Assembly: GCA_003242085.1 (NCBI GenBank)
Contig: QBML01000018.1
Span: forward strand, 29,725-93,724
Origin: Pseudanabaena frigida
GTDB lineage: Bacteria; Cyanobacteriota; Cyanobacteriia; Pseudanabaenales; Pseudanabaenaceae
Length of the DNA: 64,000 nt
Direction of reading: 5' to 3'
Shown: piece by piece, positions 9,745 to 18,232 of the stretch
How the letters are laid out: every line of letters starts with the position of its first letter
Position numbering within the stretch: position 1 is the first letter of the stretch
The notes under the pieces: generated by a model
Databases searched by the model: none
Seen by the model: only the letters and a program-made list of their open reading frames with translations
Told to the model about the DNA's origin: nothing
Position numbers and translations under genes: made by a program

Positions 9745-11133
9745 CTATGAATTGACAGCAGTTTCCGAACTAGTGTCCTTAATTTGACCAAATGCGATCC
9801 TTAAAAATGGCGGTGCTAAGAAGGTGGTCAAAATCACCATAATGATAATTGCCACTTCTAGAGGCTTGTCGATCGCACCGCTAGCCGTACCAATACCTGC
9901 AAATACTAACCCGACTTCACCACGCGGAACCATGCCCACACCGATCGCTAAACGATTGATATTAGGTATGCCAAAGACCACCCAGCCCGTAATCACTTTG
10001 CCAAGAATTGCCACTAACAGCAGAAATATAGCAATTAATAAGCCACTACGATTTTCGGGAATCATCGGATTGAGAACACTGAGATCGGCTCTAGCACCGA
10101 CAGTGACAAAAAAAACAGGTACTAGTAAATCCGCAACAGGTTTAATCAATTCATCTAACTCTTTACGAGCGTCGGTTTCATCGAGCACCAATCCTGCGGC
10201 AAAGGCTCCTAAAATCGCTTCTAAATGGATCGCATTGCCAATAAATGCCATCAAATAGGCAAATATGAAAGCGGGAATGACAATATTGCCACGAGTTTTG
10301 AGATTAGAAACTAGCGCCACAAAGGCTTTGTTAAAAAACCCACCTAAGAGAATCGAACCAAACAGGAAGGCGATCGCACTAATTAACAGGATTGCAACAT
10401 TGACAATATCAACTTCACCTGTTTTCGCCAAACTCGCAACTACCGCTAAAACAACGATCCCCAGCACGTCATCAATGACTGCCGCACCAACGATAATTTG
10501 CCCCTCTTTCGATCTTAGCTGACCGATTTCGGCAAGAACCTTAGAAGTAATCCCAATACTGGTTGCCGTGAGCGCAGCTCCCGCAAAAATGGCAGGAATT
10601 GCGGCAACATGGAAAAAATACATTAATCCGATTGTGCCTGCTGCAAATGGAACAGTCACACCGATAAAGGCAACCACAAAAGCTTGGATTCCTACTTCCT
10701 TGAGTTGACGCATGTCTGACTCTAGACCAATCTCAAAGAGAAGGATAATCACACCCAACTCAGCAATTACCGAAATTACTTCACTTTGTTTTTCAAAGAT
10801 GCTGTTGACCGCTGCGGGTGACAATTGATTCAACAACTGTAATCCTGACATTAATAAAGAGTCCGATGATTCAAAACCACCTTCAGGAAAAATAACTAAG
10901 CGCAATGCAGATACACCGATAATCACACCAGCAACTAATTCTCCCAAAACAGGAGGTAGTTCTAAGCGCTTGGCAATTTCACTGCCGACTTTACTAGCAA
11001 TATAGATAATGACTAGGGTGATTAAGACACCTGAGAGAATAATTGGAGCATTTTCTGACTCAACAGTGGCGAGCAAAGGCTGCGGAATATGTAGTCCAGA
11101 GAGACGATCGGAAATCACATTAATCGAGAACAT
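9745..11133 (-). CDS. Cation:proton antiporter, CPA2/Kef-Nap type (copy 1)
   Basis: Na+/H+ exchanger-like TM pattern, ELGVIILLFEIGLESD, AALTATSIGIT. Confidence 0.85.
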   Translation of the reverse strand: MFSINVISDRLSGLHIPQPLLATVESENAPIILSGVLITLVIIYIASKVGSEIAKRLELPPVLGELVAGVIIGVSALRLVIFPEGGFESSDSLLMSGLQLLNQLSPAAVNSIFEKQSEVISVIAELGVIILLFEIGLESDMRQLKEVGIQAFVVAFIGVTVPFAAGTIGLMYFFHVAAIPAIFAGAALTATSIGITSKVLAEIGQLRSKEGQIIVGAAVIDDVLGIVVLAVVASLAKTGEVDIVNVAILLISAIAFLFGSILLGGFFNKAFVALVSNLKTRGNIVIPAFIFAYLMAFIGNAIHLEAILGAFAAGLVLDETDARKELDELIKPVADLLVPVFFVTVGARADLSVLNPMIPENRSGLLIAIFLLLVAILGKVITGWVVFGIPNINRLAIGVGMVPRGEVGLVFAGIGTASGAIDKPLEVAIIIMVILTTFLAPPFLRIAFGQIKDTSSETAVNS

Positions 11134-11238
11134 AGGCTGTTTTCTTTATATTTTAGGGATAATCCAAGGAACCCAAGTTTCACATTATTATGGTTTCGTT
11201 TATCTGTCTCTAGTGCTATCAGTTACAGTTTGTCTTAA

Positions 11239-11339
11239 ATATAGCAATGCAAGTTTAGTTTAAGACGTAAAGAAAGGCAGGGCTTTGCGCTGGCTTTCTT
11301 TATTTGGTTTTTGATTTGTCCTAGCTATCTTTAGCATAG
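11239..11339 (+). repeat. Palindrome family B member; copy at 34732..34832
   Basis: atagcaatgcaagtttagtttaagacgtaaagaaaggcag..ctggctttctttatttggtttttgatttgtcctagctatctttagcatag. Confidence 0.7.
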
Positions 11340-11453
11340 ATATAAACTTATCTATGCAACTTGATGATTCATCCATTCGGGCTTAGGATGCGTATATATT
11401 CATAAGACTTGCAAAATTAATGCTTAAGTTCACGACTCTATTTCTTCGCCCCT

Positions 11454-12029
11454 ATGAAAATTGCCGATCAAGCCGATCGAACAGATGCTGAAATACTGCA
11501 AGCTTGGAGATCGGGAAGCAGTCAAGCTTTTGGTATCTTTTACGATCGCTATGGCGAGTTGGTTTACCGCGTATCTTTAAGGATTTTGGGCAGTTCTCAA
11601 GAAGCAGAGGATTTAACTCAAGAAATTTTCATTTTGCTCAGTCGGTCGGCAAACTATGATAGTAAACGCGGTTCGATCGCTACTTTCTTATCAGTTCTGA
11701 CCCGATCTAGGGCAATTGACCGCATCCGCAAAACGCGATCGCAACAGCAACATTTACAAAAATGGGAGCAGAGCATTTCTTCAGAACATGACACTAGAAA
11801 CTCATCACTCATGGAAAATGCTTCACTTGCCGAACGCTCAGAAAAAGTTAAAGCAGCTTTAGCCAATTTGCCTATCAAACAACGTCAAGTTTTAGAAATG
11901 GCATATTTTGATGGACTCAGCCAAACTGAAATTGCTAAAGCTCTGGATACTCCTTTGGGAACTGTCAAGTCTTGGGCGCGGAATGGATTGATTCGATTGA
12001 GAGAAAGTTTGAAGGATTCGCTAGAATGA
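11454..12029 (+). CDS. ECF-type RNA polymerase sigma factor (copy 1)
   Basis: Region 2 (YRVSLRILGSSQEAEDLTQEIF) and region 4 (LPIKQRQVLEMAYFDGLSQTEIAKALDTPLGTVKSW). Confidence 0.93.
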   Translation: MKIADQADRTDAEILQAWRSGSSQAFGIFYDRYGELVYRVSLRILGSSQEAEDLTQEIFILLSRSANYDSKRGSIATFLSVLTRSRAIDRIRKTRSQQQHLQKWEQSISSEHDTRNSSLMENASLAERSEKVKAALANLPIKQRQVLEMAYFDGLSQTEIAKALDTPLGTVKSWARNGLIRLRESLKDSLE

Positions 12030-12829
12030 TTATGAACAACCGTCAATATCCCCAAGAGTGGGAAGAGTTATTAGCAGGATATGTTCTTGGTGATTTAGAA
12101 CCTGAAGAAGTCACTGAGATGCATCGACTTATCGCTGAGCACCCTGAAATAGTCAAAGAAATCGATCGTTTACAAGAAACTTTAGCGCTCCTTCCACTCG
12201 GTCTAAATGAGAGTTATCCAGCTAGAGATCTTCGCGATCGCATTGCTGCGGTAGCTATTCCTACACCCGTCGAGGATCTATTAGTCGATCCATTAGATCC
12301 CGCAATCAATCCATCACCCAAAATCAAACAATCATCGCGTTTTTACGATCTCTGGAACTTTACATGGATGAGTTTCGCGGCTATTGGGGCGATCGCTTTA
12401 GTTTCTCTGGGTTTTGATAATTATCAAATGCGCCAACAAATCGCCACAAATCAAGTAGAACTACAAAAATATCGTCAAACCATTGCCATGTTGCAAGGTG
12501 CTGATAATCGGATGATTTCGCTAAAGGGCATGGGGGCAATTCCTACAGCAACTGGTAGCGTGATGATCGCTCCCACTGAAAAAACGGCAATGATTAGCAT
12601 TCAGAATTTAATGCCAATCCCTCAAGAAAATAGTTATCGACTTTGGGCGATCGTTGATGGCAAAAAGGTAGACTGCGCTCAGTTCCGTCCTGACGAACAA
12701 GGTAAAGTCTTTTTAAAAGTACCCTTAGGTAGTGCTCTCAAGCAATCTACTACCGTGATTATCACCATTGAGCCAAACAAAGATATGCCAGAACCAACTG
12801 GGGAAATGGTAATGAAAGGAGAAGTTTAG
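12026..12829 (+). CDS. RskA/anti-sigma-K-like anti-sigma factor (copy 1)
   Basis: ATGA overlap with the sigma stop; ZAS-like N-terminus, single TM, RskA-type C-terminus (SYRLWAIVDGKKVDCAQF..). ORF-track start 11972 is upstream of this better start. Confidence 0.88.
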   Translation: MIMNNRQYPQEWEELLAGYVLGDLEPEEVTEMHRLIAEHPEIVKEIDRLQETLALLPLGLNESYPARDLRDRIAAVAIPTPVEDLLVDPLDPAINPSPKIKQSSRFYDLWNFTWMSFAAIGAIALVSLGFDNYQMRQQIATNQVELQKYRQTIAMLQGADNRMISLKGMGAIPTATGSVMIAPTEKTAMISIQNLMPIPQENSYRLWAIVDGKKVDCAQFRPDEQGKVFLKVPLGSALKQSTTVIITIEPNKDMPEPTGEMVMKGEV

Positions 12830-12871
12830 TTACGGAATGTTCATAGCAATAATTTTATTACAGCTATTTTC

Positions 12872-12922
12872 GCTCTAAATAAAGCAAGACGGCGCTTCGC
12901 GCCGTCTTGCTTTATTTAGAGC
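12872..12922. terminator. 24-bp-stem hairpin after anti-sigma gene; copy at 36365..36415
   Basis: gctctaaataaagcaagacggcgc-ttc-gcgccgtcttgctttatttagagc. Confidence 0.85.
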
Positions 12923-12992
12923 CTAGAACAAAAAATTTTTGATTCGAGTTTGAGCGCGACGCGCAGTAAAGCTTCTGTGTGACACAGAAGCT

Positions 12993-13922
12993 TTAGGAGT
13001 AGTTTACAGCGTCATTAAATTTCAAGAAGGAATTAGTTTTCTGCTTCATACCAGCATCCATCTGCTCGGGATGACGCAGCACCGTGTAAAACAAAGTGAA
13101 ATATATAATTTTAGTTGCTTCGACCACAGCATCCAGAATCTGATGCGATATTGCTCCTATGTAAACAACAAAAATAATAATTGGTGCTATCACCTGAACA
13201 TTAGTAGGATGTAACAGATAAATCAATCCAGCCGCGATCGCAATTAGAATTACATACAAAGGTCCTACGATCCAAATAATAACATCGCCGACAAAATCAA
13301 TGCCAAAAACACCCATTAAAACGGAAGGCACGTGATTTCGCAAATCCTTAATCTGGACAACTGCCGCCTTTAGGGTCAATCGATCCACTGCGATCGCAGG
13401 AATAAGATAGTGATTCACCAAATCCCAAATTTCCACAGCCCCCTCAATCAGTAGGTTAATTAAGAAGGTTTTGATCGCTCCCCACATTCCTTGTTCTTCT
13501 GAATTACGAAGAGAGCCAAGGTATTTGAAAAACATATCGAGAAATGCAAGGAGGCGAATTTTGCCACCTACACTTTCCACCATTCTCTGTGATTGCCCGA
13601 AGGCTGGTTTAGTGCCGCAGGCAGTCGTACAAGCTAACCAACTCAGACGAAGCTTTAGTTCTGTAAAATAAAAGAAGCTCCAACAGTACAGAATAAGCGC
13701 AATCAGCAACCCTGCAAAGCCGACTCCCATAGTCTTAGTTCCTAAGAACAAACATAGCACCGATCCCCAGAAGAGGGTAGTCAGAATCAGAGATACTAAA
13801 ATGATCCGTATTAAAGGCTTCAATAACGCAGGATTTTGACCTAACAGAGAATACGTATTTTTGAGTAGAAATACAGTATCTTGAAGTTTTTCTCCGATCG
13901 ATCGCTGTGTCATCGCCCTCAT
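12993..13922 (-). CDS. Hypothetical membrane protein (copy 1)
   Basis: 309 aa with several TM segments. Confidence 0.75.
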   Translation of the reverse strand: MRAMTQRSIGEKLQDTVFLLKNTYSLLGQNPALLKPLIRIILVSLILTTLFWGSVLCLFLGTKTMGVGFAGLLIALILYCWSFFYFTELKLRLSWLACTTACGTKPAFGQSQRMVESVGGKIRLLAFLDMFFKYLGSLRNSEEQGMWGAIKTFLINLLIEGAVEIWDLVNHYLIPAIAVDRLTLKAAVVQIKDLRNHVPSVLMGVFGIDFVGDVIIWIVGPLYVILIAIAAGLIYLLHPTNVQVIAPIIIFVVYIGAISHQILDAVVEATKIIYFTLFYTVLRHPEQMDAGMKQKTNSFLKFNDAVNYS

Positions 13923-14117
13923 AAACTTCCTCTATCTATACTGTAGTGAATTATGGCAGAATCACCAAAAATATAACATCTAGACATTTTCCAGACAAGA
14001 CTGTGGAATTTTTAATTTACCTCATCCAATTTATTAAGCCGTTCGTATATTAGCTAAAGGGAATCGTAAACAAAGATTCCTGACACTAGATTTTTTAGAA
14101 AAGATGAGTTGATCAAA

Positions 14118-14534
14118 ATGAAATACAGATTTCTTGGACTGATTGCTGGATTGACCTTAGCTGCTGGACTCGTTTCATGTTCTGCGACAACAACTCCCAC
14201 AGAACAAGCGACTCCCGCAACCCAATCCACTCCAGCAACAAAACCTGCTGATGCGATGAAAGGCGACGCCATGAAGGATAAAACTGGCGATGCTATGAAG
14301 AATGATGCGATGAAAGGCGATGCCATGAAGGATAAAACTGGCGACGCTATGAAGAGTGACGCTATGAAAGGCGACGCTATGAAGGATAAAACTGGCGACG
14401 CTATGAAGAGCGATGCTATGAAGAGCGATGCTATGAAAGGCGATGCCATGAAGAATGATGCTATGAAAGGCGATGCCATGAAGAGCGACGCCATGAAAGG
14501 TGATGCCATGAAGAGCGACAAGCCCAAGCAATAG
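14118..14534 (+). CDS. Methionine-rich DAMK-repeat lipoprotein (MXKDX-like pentapeptide repeat) (copy 1)
   Basis: Signal peptide with LVSC lipobox, then 16 DAMK units (DAMKG/DAMKS/DAMKN/DAMKDKTG). Confidence 0.9.
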   Translation: MKYRFLGLIAGLTLAAGLVSCSATTTPTEQATPATQSTPATKPADAMKGDAMKDKTGDAMKNDAMKGDAMKDKTGDAMKSDAMKGDAMKDKTGDAMKSDAMKSDAMKGDAMKNDAMKGDAMKSDAMKGDAMKSDKPKQ

Positions 14535-14570
14535 ATCGGAATGGTCTATTGGATGTCTCAAGTTTCTTAC

Positions 14571-14622
14571 TTTGATTGTATTAGGATGCACTAAATTAAC
14601 AGTGCATCCTAATACAATCAAA
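14571..14622. terminator. 22-bp-stem hairpin between DAMK and DM13 genes; copy at 38064..38115
   Basis: tttgattgtattaggatgcact-N8-agtgcatcctaatacaatcaaa. Confidence 0.8.
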
Positions 14623-14677
14623 TCCCTGACATACTCAACACTTCTAGAAACTCTATTTATACAGATAGAATCTATTT

Positions 14678-15223
14678 ATGATGGCGAAAAACTTCAGTCT
14701 GGCAACTACGGCAGTAATGTTGATGCTAGGATGCACTGCCGTTCCATCAACCAATCCGAAAACATCTCAAGCAGATGCTGTCACTACAATAGCTAATACA
14801 GAAGTCAAGTCTGTGCTGCGTACATCACAAACTTTGCCTGTTGCTACAAACCCAAAAGCTGATACTAAATCTCGAATTGGGAGCTTTATTAGTGGCGAAC
14901 ATGCTACTAGCGGCAAAGCTAAAATCGTCCAAGAGAATGGAACTTATTTCATTGAGTTTGACCAAACCTTTAAGACATCAGAAAACGGGCCAGACCTGTT
15001 TGTGATTTTGCATCGATCGCCTGATATTTTGAAAGTATCTAAGCCACCAGATTATAGAATTGCTGAGGGTGATTATGTAGCGATCGCTCCTCTCAAAAGT
15101 TTTAACGGAAAGCAACGCTACGAGATCCCCGCAAATATTCAATCAGATGGCTACCAGTCTGTAGCAGTTTGGTGTAGGAAGTATAACGCCACGTTTGGTT
15201 TTGCTCCTTTGTCTGGGGTTTAG
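14678..15223 (+). CDS. DM13-domain lipoprotein (copy 1)
   Basis: Lipobox LMLGC; GSFISGEHATSGKAKI..GPDLFVIL..YQSVAVWCRKYNATFGFAPL. Confidence 0.82.
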   Translation: MMAKNFSLATTAVMLMLGCTAVPSTNPKTSQADAVTTIANTEVKSVLRTSQTLPVATNPKADTKSRIGSFISGEHATSGKAKIVQENGTYFIEFDQTFKTSENGPDLFVILHRSPDILKVSKPPDYRIAEGDYVAIAPLKSFNGKQRYEIPANIQSDGYQSVAVWCRKYNATFGFAPLSGV

Positions 15224-15243
15224 AAATTTCTGAAGAATAAGTA

Positions 15244-15290
15244 GCTTCGACTTCGCTTAGCAATCTGCGCTGGCTGAGCAAAGTCGAAGC
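15244..15290. repeat. REP-like imperfect palindrome (gcttcgactt..agtcgaagc); copy at 38737..38783
   Basis: gcttcgacttcgcttagc..gctgagcaaagtcgaagc after the DM13 gene. Confidence 0.6.
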
Positions 15291-15443
15291 CCTCCACAGC
15301 TCATTTAAGATTGCGATACTTCGCAAGCATACTCTAAACGCTAGATTCTTAAGCAGAATCTCAGCAATTCCTCAATGAATTCTAAGGCTAAGCATGTATA
15401 TAAAGTTTAGCAATCATCATTAATTTAATTTGGAGACCATATT

Positions 15444-16091
15444 GTGAATGCAAGGTTGCTACGTCGTCGTCGGTTTTTAACTTATTTAGGATTGGGTTCT
15501 TTAGGAATTGGCAGCACTGCCTGCGCCGCTCAATTTGGCTCGGCAACTACATCTACTCCGATCGCATCCAAGACAACGGTAGAAACAACCCCTAATGCAG
15601 ATATTACTAAATCCAATAATTCTGAAGTTACAACTGTGGACGAAAAATCTAAAGCAAGCAGTCAAAAATTACCAGAATTTCAAGGGATTTCCCAATGGTT
15701 AAATTCTAGTCCTTTGACCGTTCAAGAATTAAAGGGAAATGTCGTCTTAATTCAGTTCTGGACATTTAGTTGCATCAATTGTCAGCGCACATTGCCCTAC
15801 GTCACCAAATGGCACGATCGCTATGCTGCTAAAGGATTGAAAATTATCGGCGTACATACACCAGAATTTGCCTTTGAGCGCGATCCCAACAACATCAAAG
15901 ATGCAATGCAAAAACATGGCATTCTTTATCCAGTTCCCATTGATAATGAGTTCAAAACTTGGAAAGCCTATGGCAATGAGTATTGGCCACATATCTACTT
16001 AGCCGATCGCCAAGGGAATCTCGTTTACGATTACATTGGTGAAGGAGCATACGATCGCACCGAGCAAACTATCAAACAATTATTGGGCTAG
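15444..16091 (+). CDS. Tat-exported TlpA/redoxin-like thioredoxin protein (copy 1)
   Basis: GTG start; RRRRFLTYLGLGSLGIG Tat-like signal; FWTFSCINCQRTLPYV (CINC). Confidence 0.9.
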   Translation: MNARLLRRRRFLTYLGLGSLGIGSTACAAQFGSATTSTPIASKTTVETTPNADITKSNNSEVTTVDEKSKASSQKLPEFQGISQWLNSSPLTVQELKGNVVLIQFWTFSCINCQRTLPYVTKWHDRYAAKGLKIIGVHTPEFAFERDPNNIKDAMQKHGILYPVPIDNEFKTWKAYGNEYWPHIYLADRQGNLVYDYIGEGAYDRTEQTIKQLLG

Positions 16092-16102
16092 GAATCAAGC
16101 GC

Positions 16103-16810
16103 ATGTCGCTCTCACTTTCGCCATTGTCAATCGGGTTAGCAATATTAGGCGGCTTATTAACTGCTTTCTCACCATGCATTTTGCCGATTTTGCCGATCGT
16201 TGTTGGTAGATCTCTACAAACTCATCGCTATGGACCATTGGCTCTAGTGGCTGGATTGATTAGCGGGTTTGCGATCGCGGGTAGCTTGTTGGGAATTGCC
16301 AGTAACTGGCTCACAGGATTAAGCAATTTTATTCGGAATATCGCGATCGTCTTCCTCTTAGCTTTGGGAATGTTCTCAATCTTCCCAAAATGGAGCTATC
16401 TCTTAATAAGTAAAATATCTAGCAAATTTCCTGCATTTAAAGTAAAAGAACCAACCAAAGCCAACTTAGCAGGAGAATTTTGGTTAGGCTCACAACTCGG
16501 TCTACTATGGACACCTTGCGCTGGTCCCGTATTAGGAAGTATCTTAATTCTAGCCGCAGCTAATCACGAAATCTTCACCGCTTTCATTTTGCTGCTTGCC
16601 TATGGATTAGGGACAGGATTACCGATATTACTGCTTGCCTACGCAAGTCGTTACTTCAGTAAGTCATTTTTAAAACTGCGATCGCGCAGTCAAATTTTAC
16701 AAAAAGTTGGTGGTGTGATGATCTCGATTACCGCGATCGCCATTCTACTTGGCTGGGATGTAAAGATACAGCTTTGGTTAGCCCCATTTTTTCCGCCCTT
16801 ACCTCTATAA
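16103..16810 (+). CDS. ccdA: CcdA/DsbD-like thiol reductant transporter (copy 1)
   Basis: AFSPCILPILPIVVG and LLWTPCAGPVLGS membrane Cys motifs. Confidence 0.88.
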   Translation: MSLSLSPLSIGLAILGGLLTAFSPCILPILPIVVGRSLQTHRYGPLALVAGLISGFAIAGSLLGIASNWLTGLSNFIRNIAIVFLLALGMFSIFPKWSYLLISKISSKFPAFKVKEPTKANLAGEFWLGSQLGLLWTPCAGPVLGSILILAAANHEIFTAFILLLAYGLGTGLPILLLAYASRYFSKSFLKLRSRSQILQKVGGVMISITAIAILLGWDVKIQLWLAPFFPPLPL

Positions 16811-16827
16811 CAACTCTGTAACTAATT

Positions 16828-17412
16828 ATGAGTAAGAAACCTTCTCCTACACCAAAACAAGCGATCGCTGCAAAGTTGTTCCATTCCTTTAATTTGATCG
16901 CGCTCATTTTAATGACGGCTAGTGGACTGCAAATCTATAATGCCAATCCAGTTTTTGGTGGGCGTGCGGGTTGGCGATTTCCCAAAGAATTACTTTTAGG
17001 AGGATGGTTAGGAGCAGGTAGAAATTGGCATTTCGCCTCAATGTGGCTATTTTCCATGACATTGTTGATCTATGGACTTTACATTTTTATTTCGCGTCGT
17101 TGGAAGCATAAGTTTGCCTCAGATAAAGATATTCAAGCGCTCCAAGCTAAAAATCCTAAGCGCAAGACCTACGCTTGGCATCGCATTGCCTACACTGCGA
17201 TTATTCCAATTCTGATTTTGGCAATTCTCTCTGGTTTATGCATGTATAAACCCGTACAATTTGCATGGATTTCAGGATTATTCGGCAGTTGGCAAAACCT
17301 TCGCATCGCGCATTTCTTGACGATTCCGATCGTGCTTATCTTTGCGATCGTGCATATCTTTTTATCTTTCCGAGTTGGTGGTTTAAAGATGATTCGTTCT
17401 ATGTTTATTTAG
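16828..17412 (+). CDS. Cytochrome b/b561-type membrane subunit (copy 1)
   Basis: KLFHSFNLIALILMTASGLQIY, WHFASMWLF, HRIAYTAI, IVHIFLSF: four TM segments with His pairs. Confidence 0.83.
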   Translation: MSKKPSPTPKQAIAAKLFHSFNLIALILMTASGLQIYNANPVFGGRAGWRFPKELLLGGWLGAGRNWHFASMWLFSMTLLIYGLYIFISRRWKHKFASDKDIQALQAKNPKRKTYAWHRIAYTAIIPILILAILSGLCMYKPVQFAWISGLFGSWQNLRIAHFLTIPIVLIFAIVHIFLSFRVGGLKMIRSMFI

Positions 17413-17470
17413 CTATTGGCTTTTAGCTTTTTCAAAAATCACTTAAAAGAATGCGTAGGATTATAAAAAA

Positions 17471-18232
17471 ATGCAATTTGATAAATATCAGCACCGTCGG
17501 TTTTCACGTCGCCAGTTAATGCAGTATGCCAGCTTATCGGGTATGGGCTTATTTTTGGGAAGTTGCTCTAGTGATTCTAGTCGAGTCAGCCCGATTTTTA
17601 AGCCACTCAACCAACAAGCGGGAAATGTGAAGGCTTTATTTGAGCCACTCAACCAAAGTATTGAAGAACTAATCTTTCAAGCAAAAAATCCTGCCCCAGA
17701 ATATCCAATTAGTGCGATCGAGCCTAACGCATTATTGATTAATTCCTTCGACACTACGCCTGTCATCGACCCTAATTCCTTTAAATTGATTATTGACGGT
17801 GAAGTGAATAATCCGATGCAACTAAGTATGAAGGATATTCAATCATTGCCATTGATTTCAATGGTGATCCGTCATATTTGTGTCGAAGGCTGGTCGGCGA
17901 TCGTACAGTGGGGCGGTGTGCGTTTATACGATCTCGCAAAGTTAGTGCAACCAAAAGCAGGAGCGCGTTATGTCTATTTTGAATCTGCCGACAACTATTA
18001 TGAAAGCTGGGATATAGCTTCAGCTTTACATCCACAAACGTTACTCGCTTATCAAAAGAATGGTCAACCAATGCCAGTTGAGAATGGCGCACCTCTTCGT
18101 TTGGCTTCTCCAATTAAGCTCGGCTATAAGCTCTCAAAATGGGTGATTCGCGTTCACTTTACAAATGAACTAGTCCAAAAACGTCTAGGTTATTGGGAAG
18201 ATGAAGGTTATGAATGGTTTGCTGGATTATAA
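17471..18232 (+). CDS. Molybdopterin-dependent oxidoreductase, YedY/MsrP-like (SUOX fold) (copy 1)
   Basis: RRFSRRQLMQYASLSGMGLFLGSC Tat/lipo signal; IRHICVEGWSAIVQWGG Mo-ligating Cys region. Confidence 0.87.
   Translation: MQFDKYQHRRFSRRQLMQYASLSGMGLFLGSCSSDSSRVSPIFKPLNQQAGNVKALFEPLNQSIEELIFQAKNPAPEYPISAIEPNALLINSFDTTPVIDPNSFKLIIDGEVNNPMQLSMKDIQSLPLISMVIRHICVEGWSAIVQWGGVRLYDLAKLVQPKAGARYVYFESADNYYESWDIASALHPQTLLAYQKNGQPMPVENGAPLRLASPIKLGYKLSKWVIRVHFTNELVQKRLGYWEDEGYEWFAGL

Noticed and set aside
9824-10522. Long plus-strand ORFs opposite the antiporter gene
   Set aside because: Shadow frames of a clear antiporter CDS; compositionally odd with no recognisable domain.
14230-14525. Regularly spaced short repeats resembling a CRISPR-like array
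   Set aside because: They are codon-level repeats of the DAMK lipoprotein, in frame, with no spacer diversity and no cas genes.
14054-14621. Antisense repetitive ORFs (MASPFIAS.. and HSVAFHSIALHG..)
   Set aside because: They are shadow frames of the DAMK repeat and lack independent coding signals.
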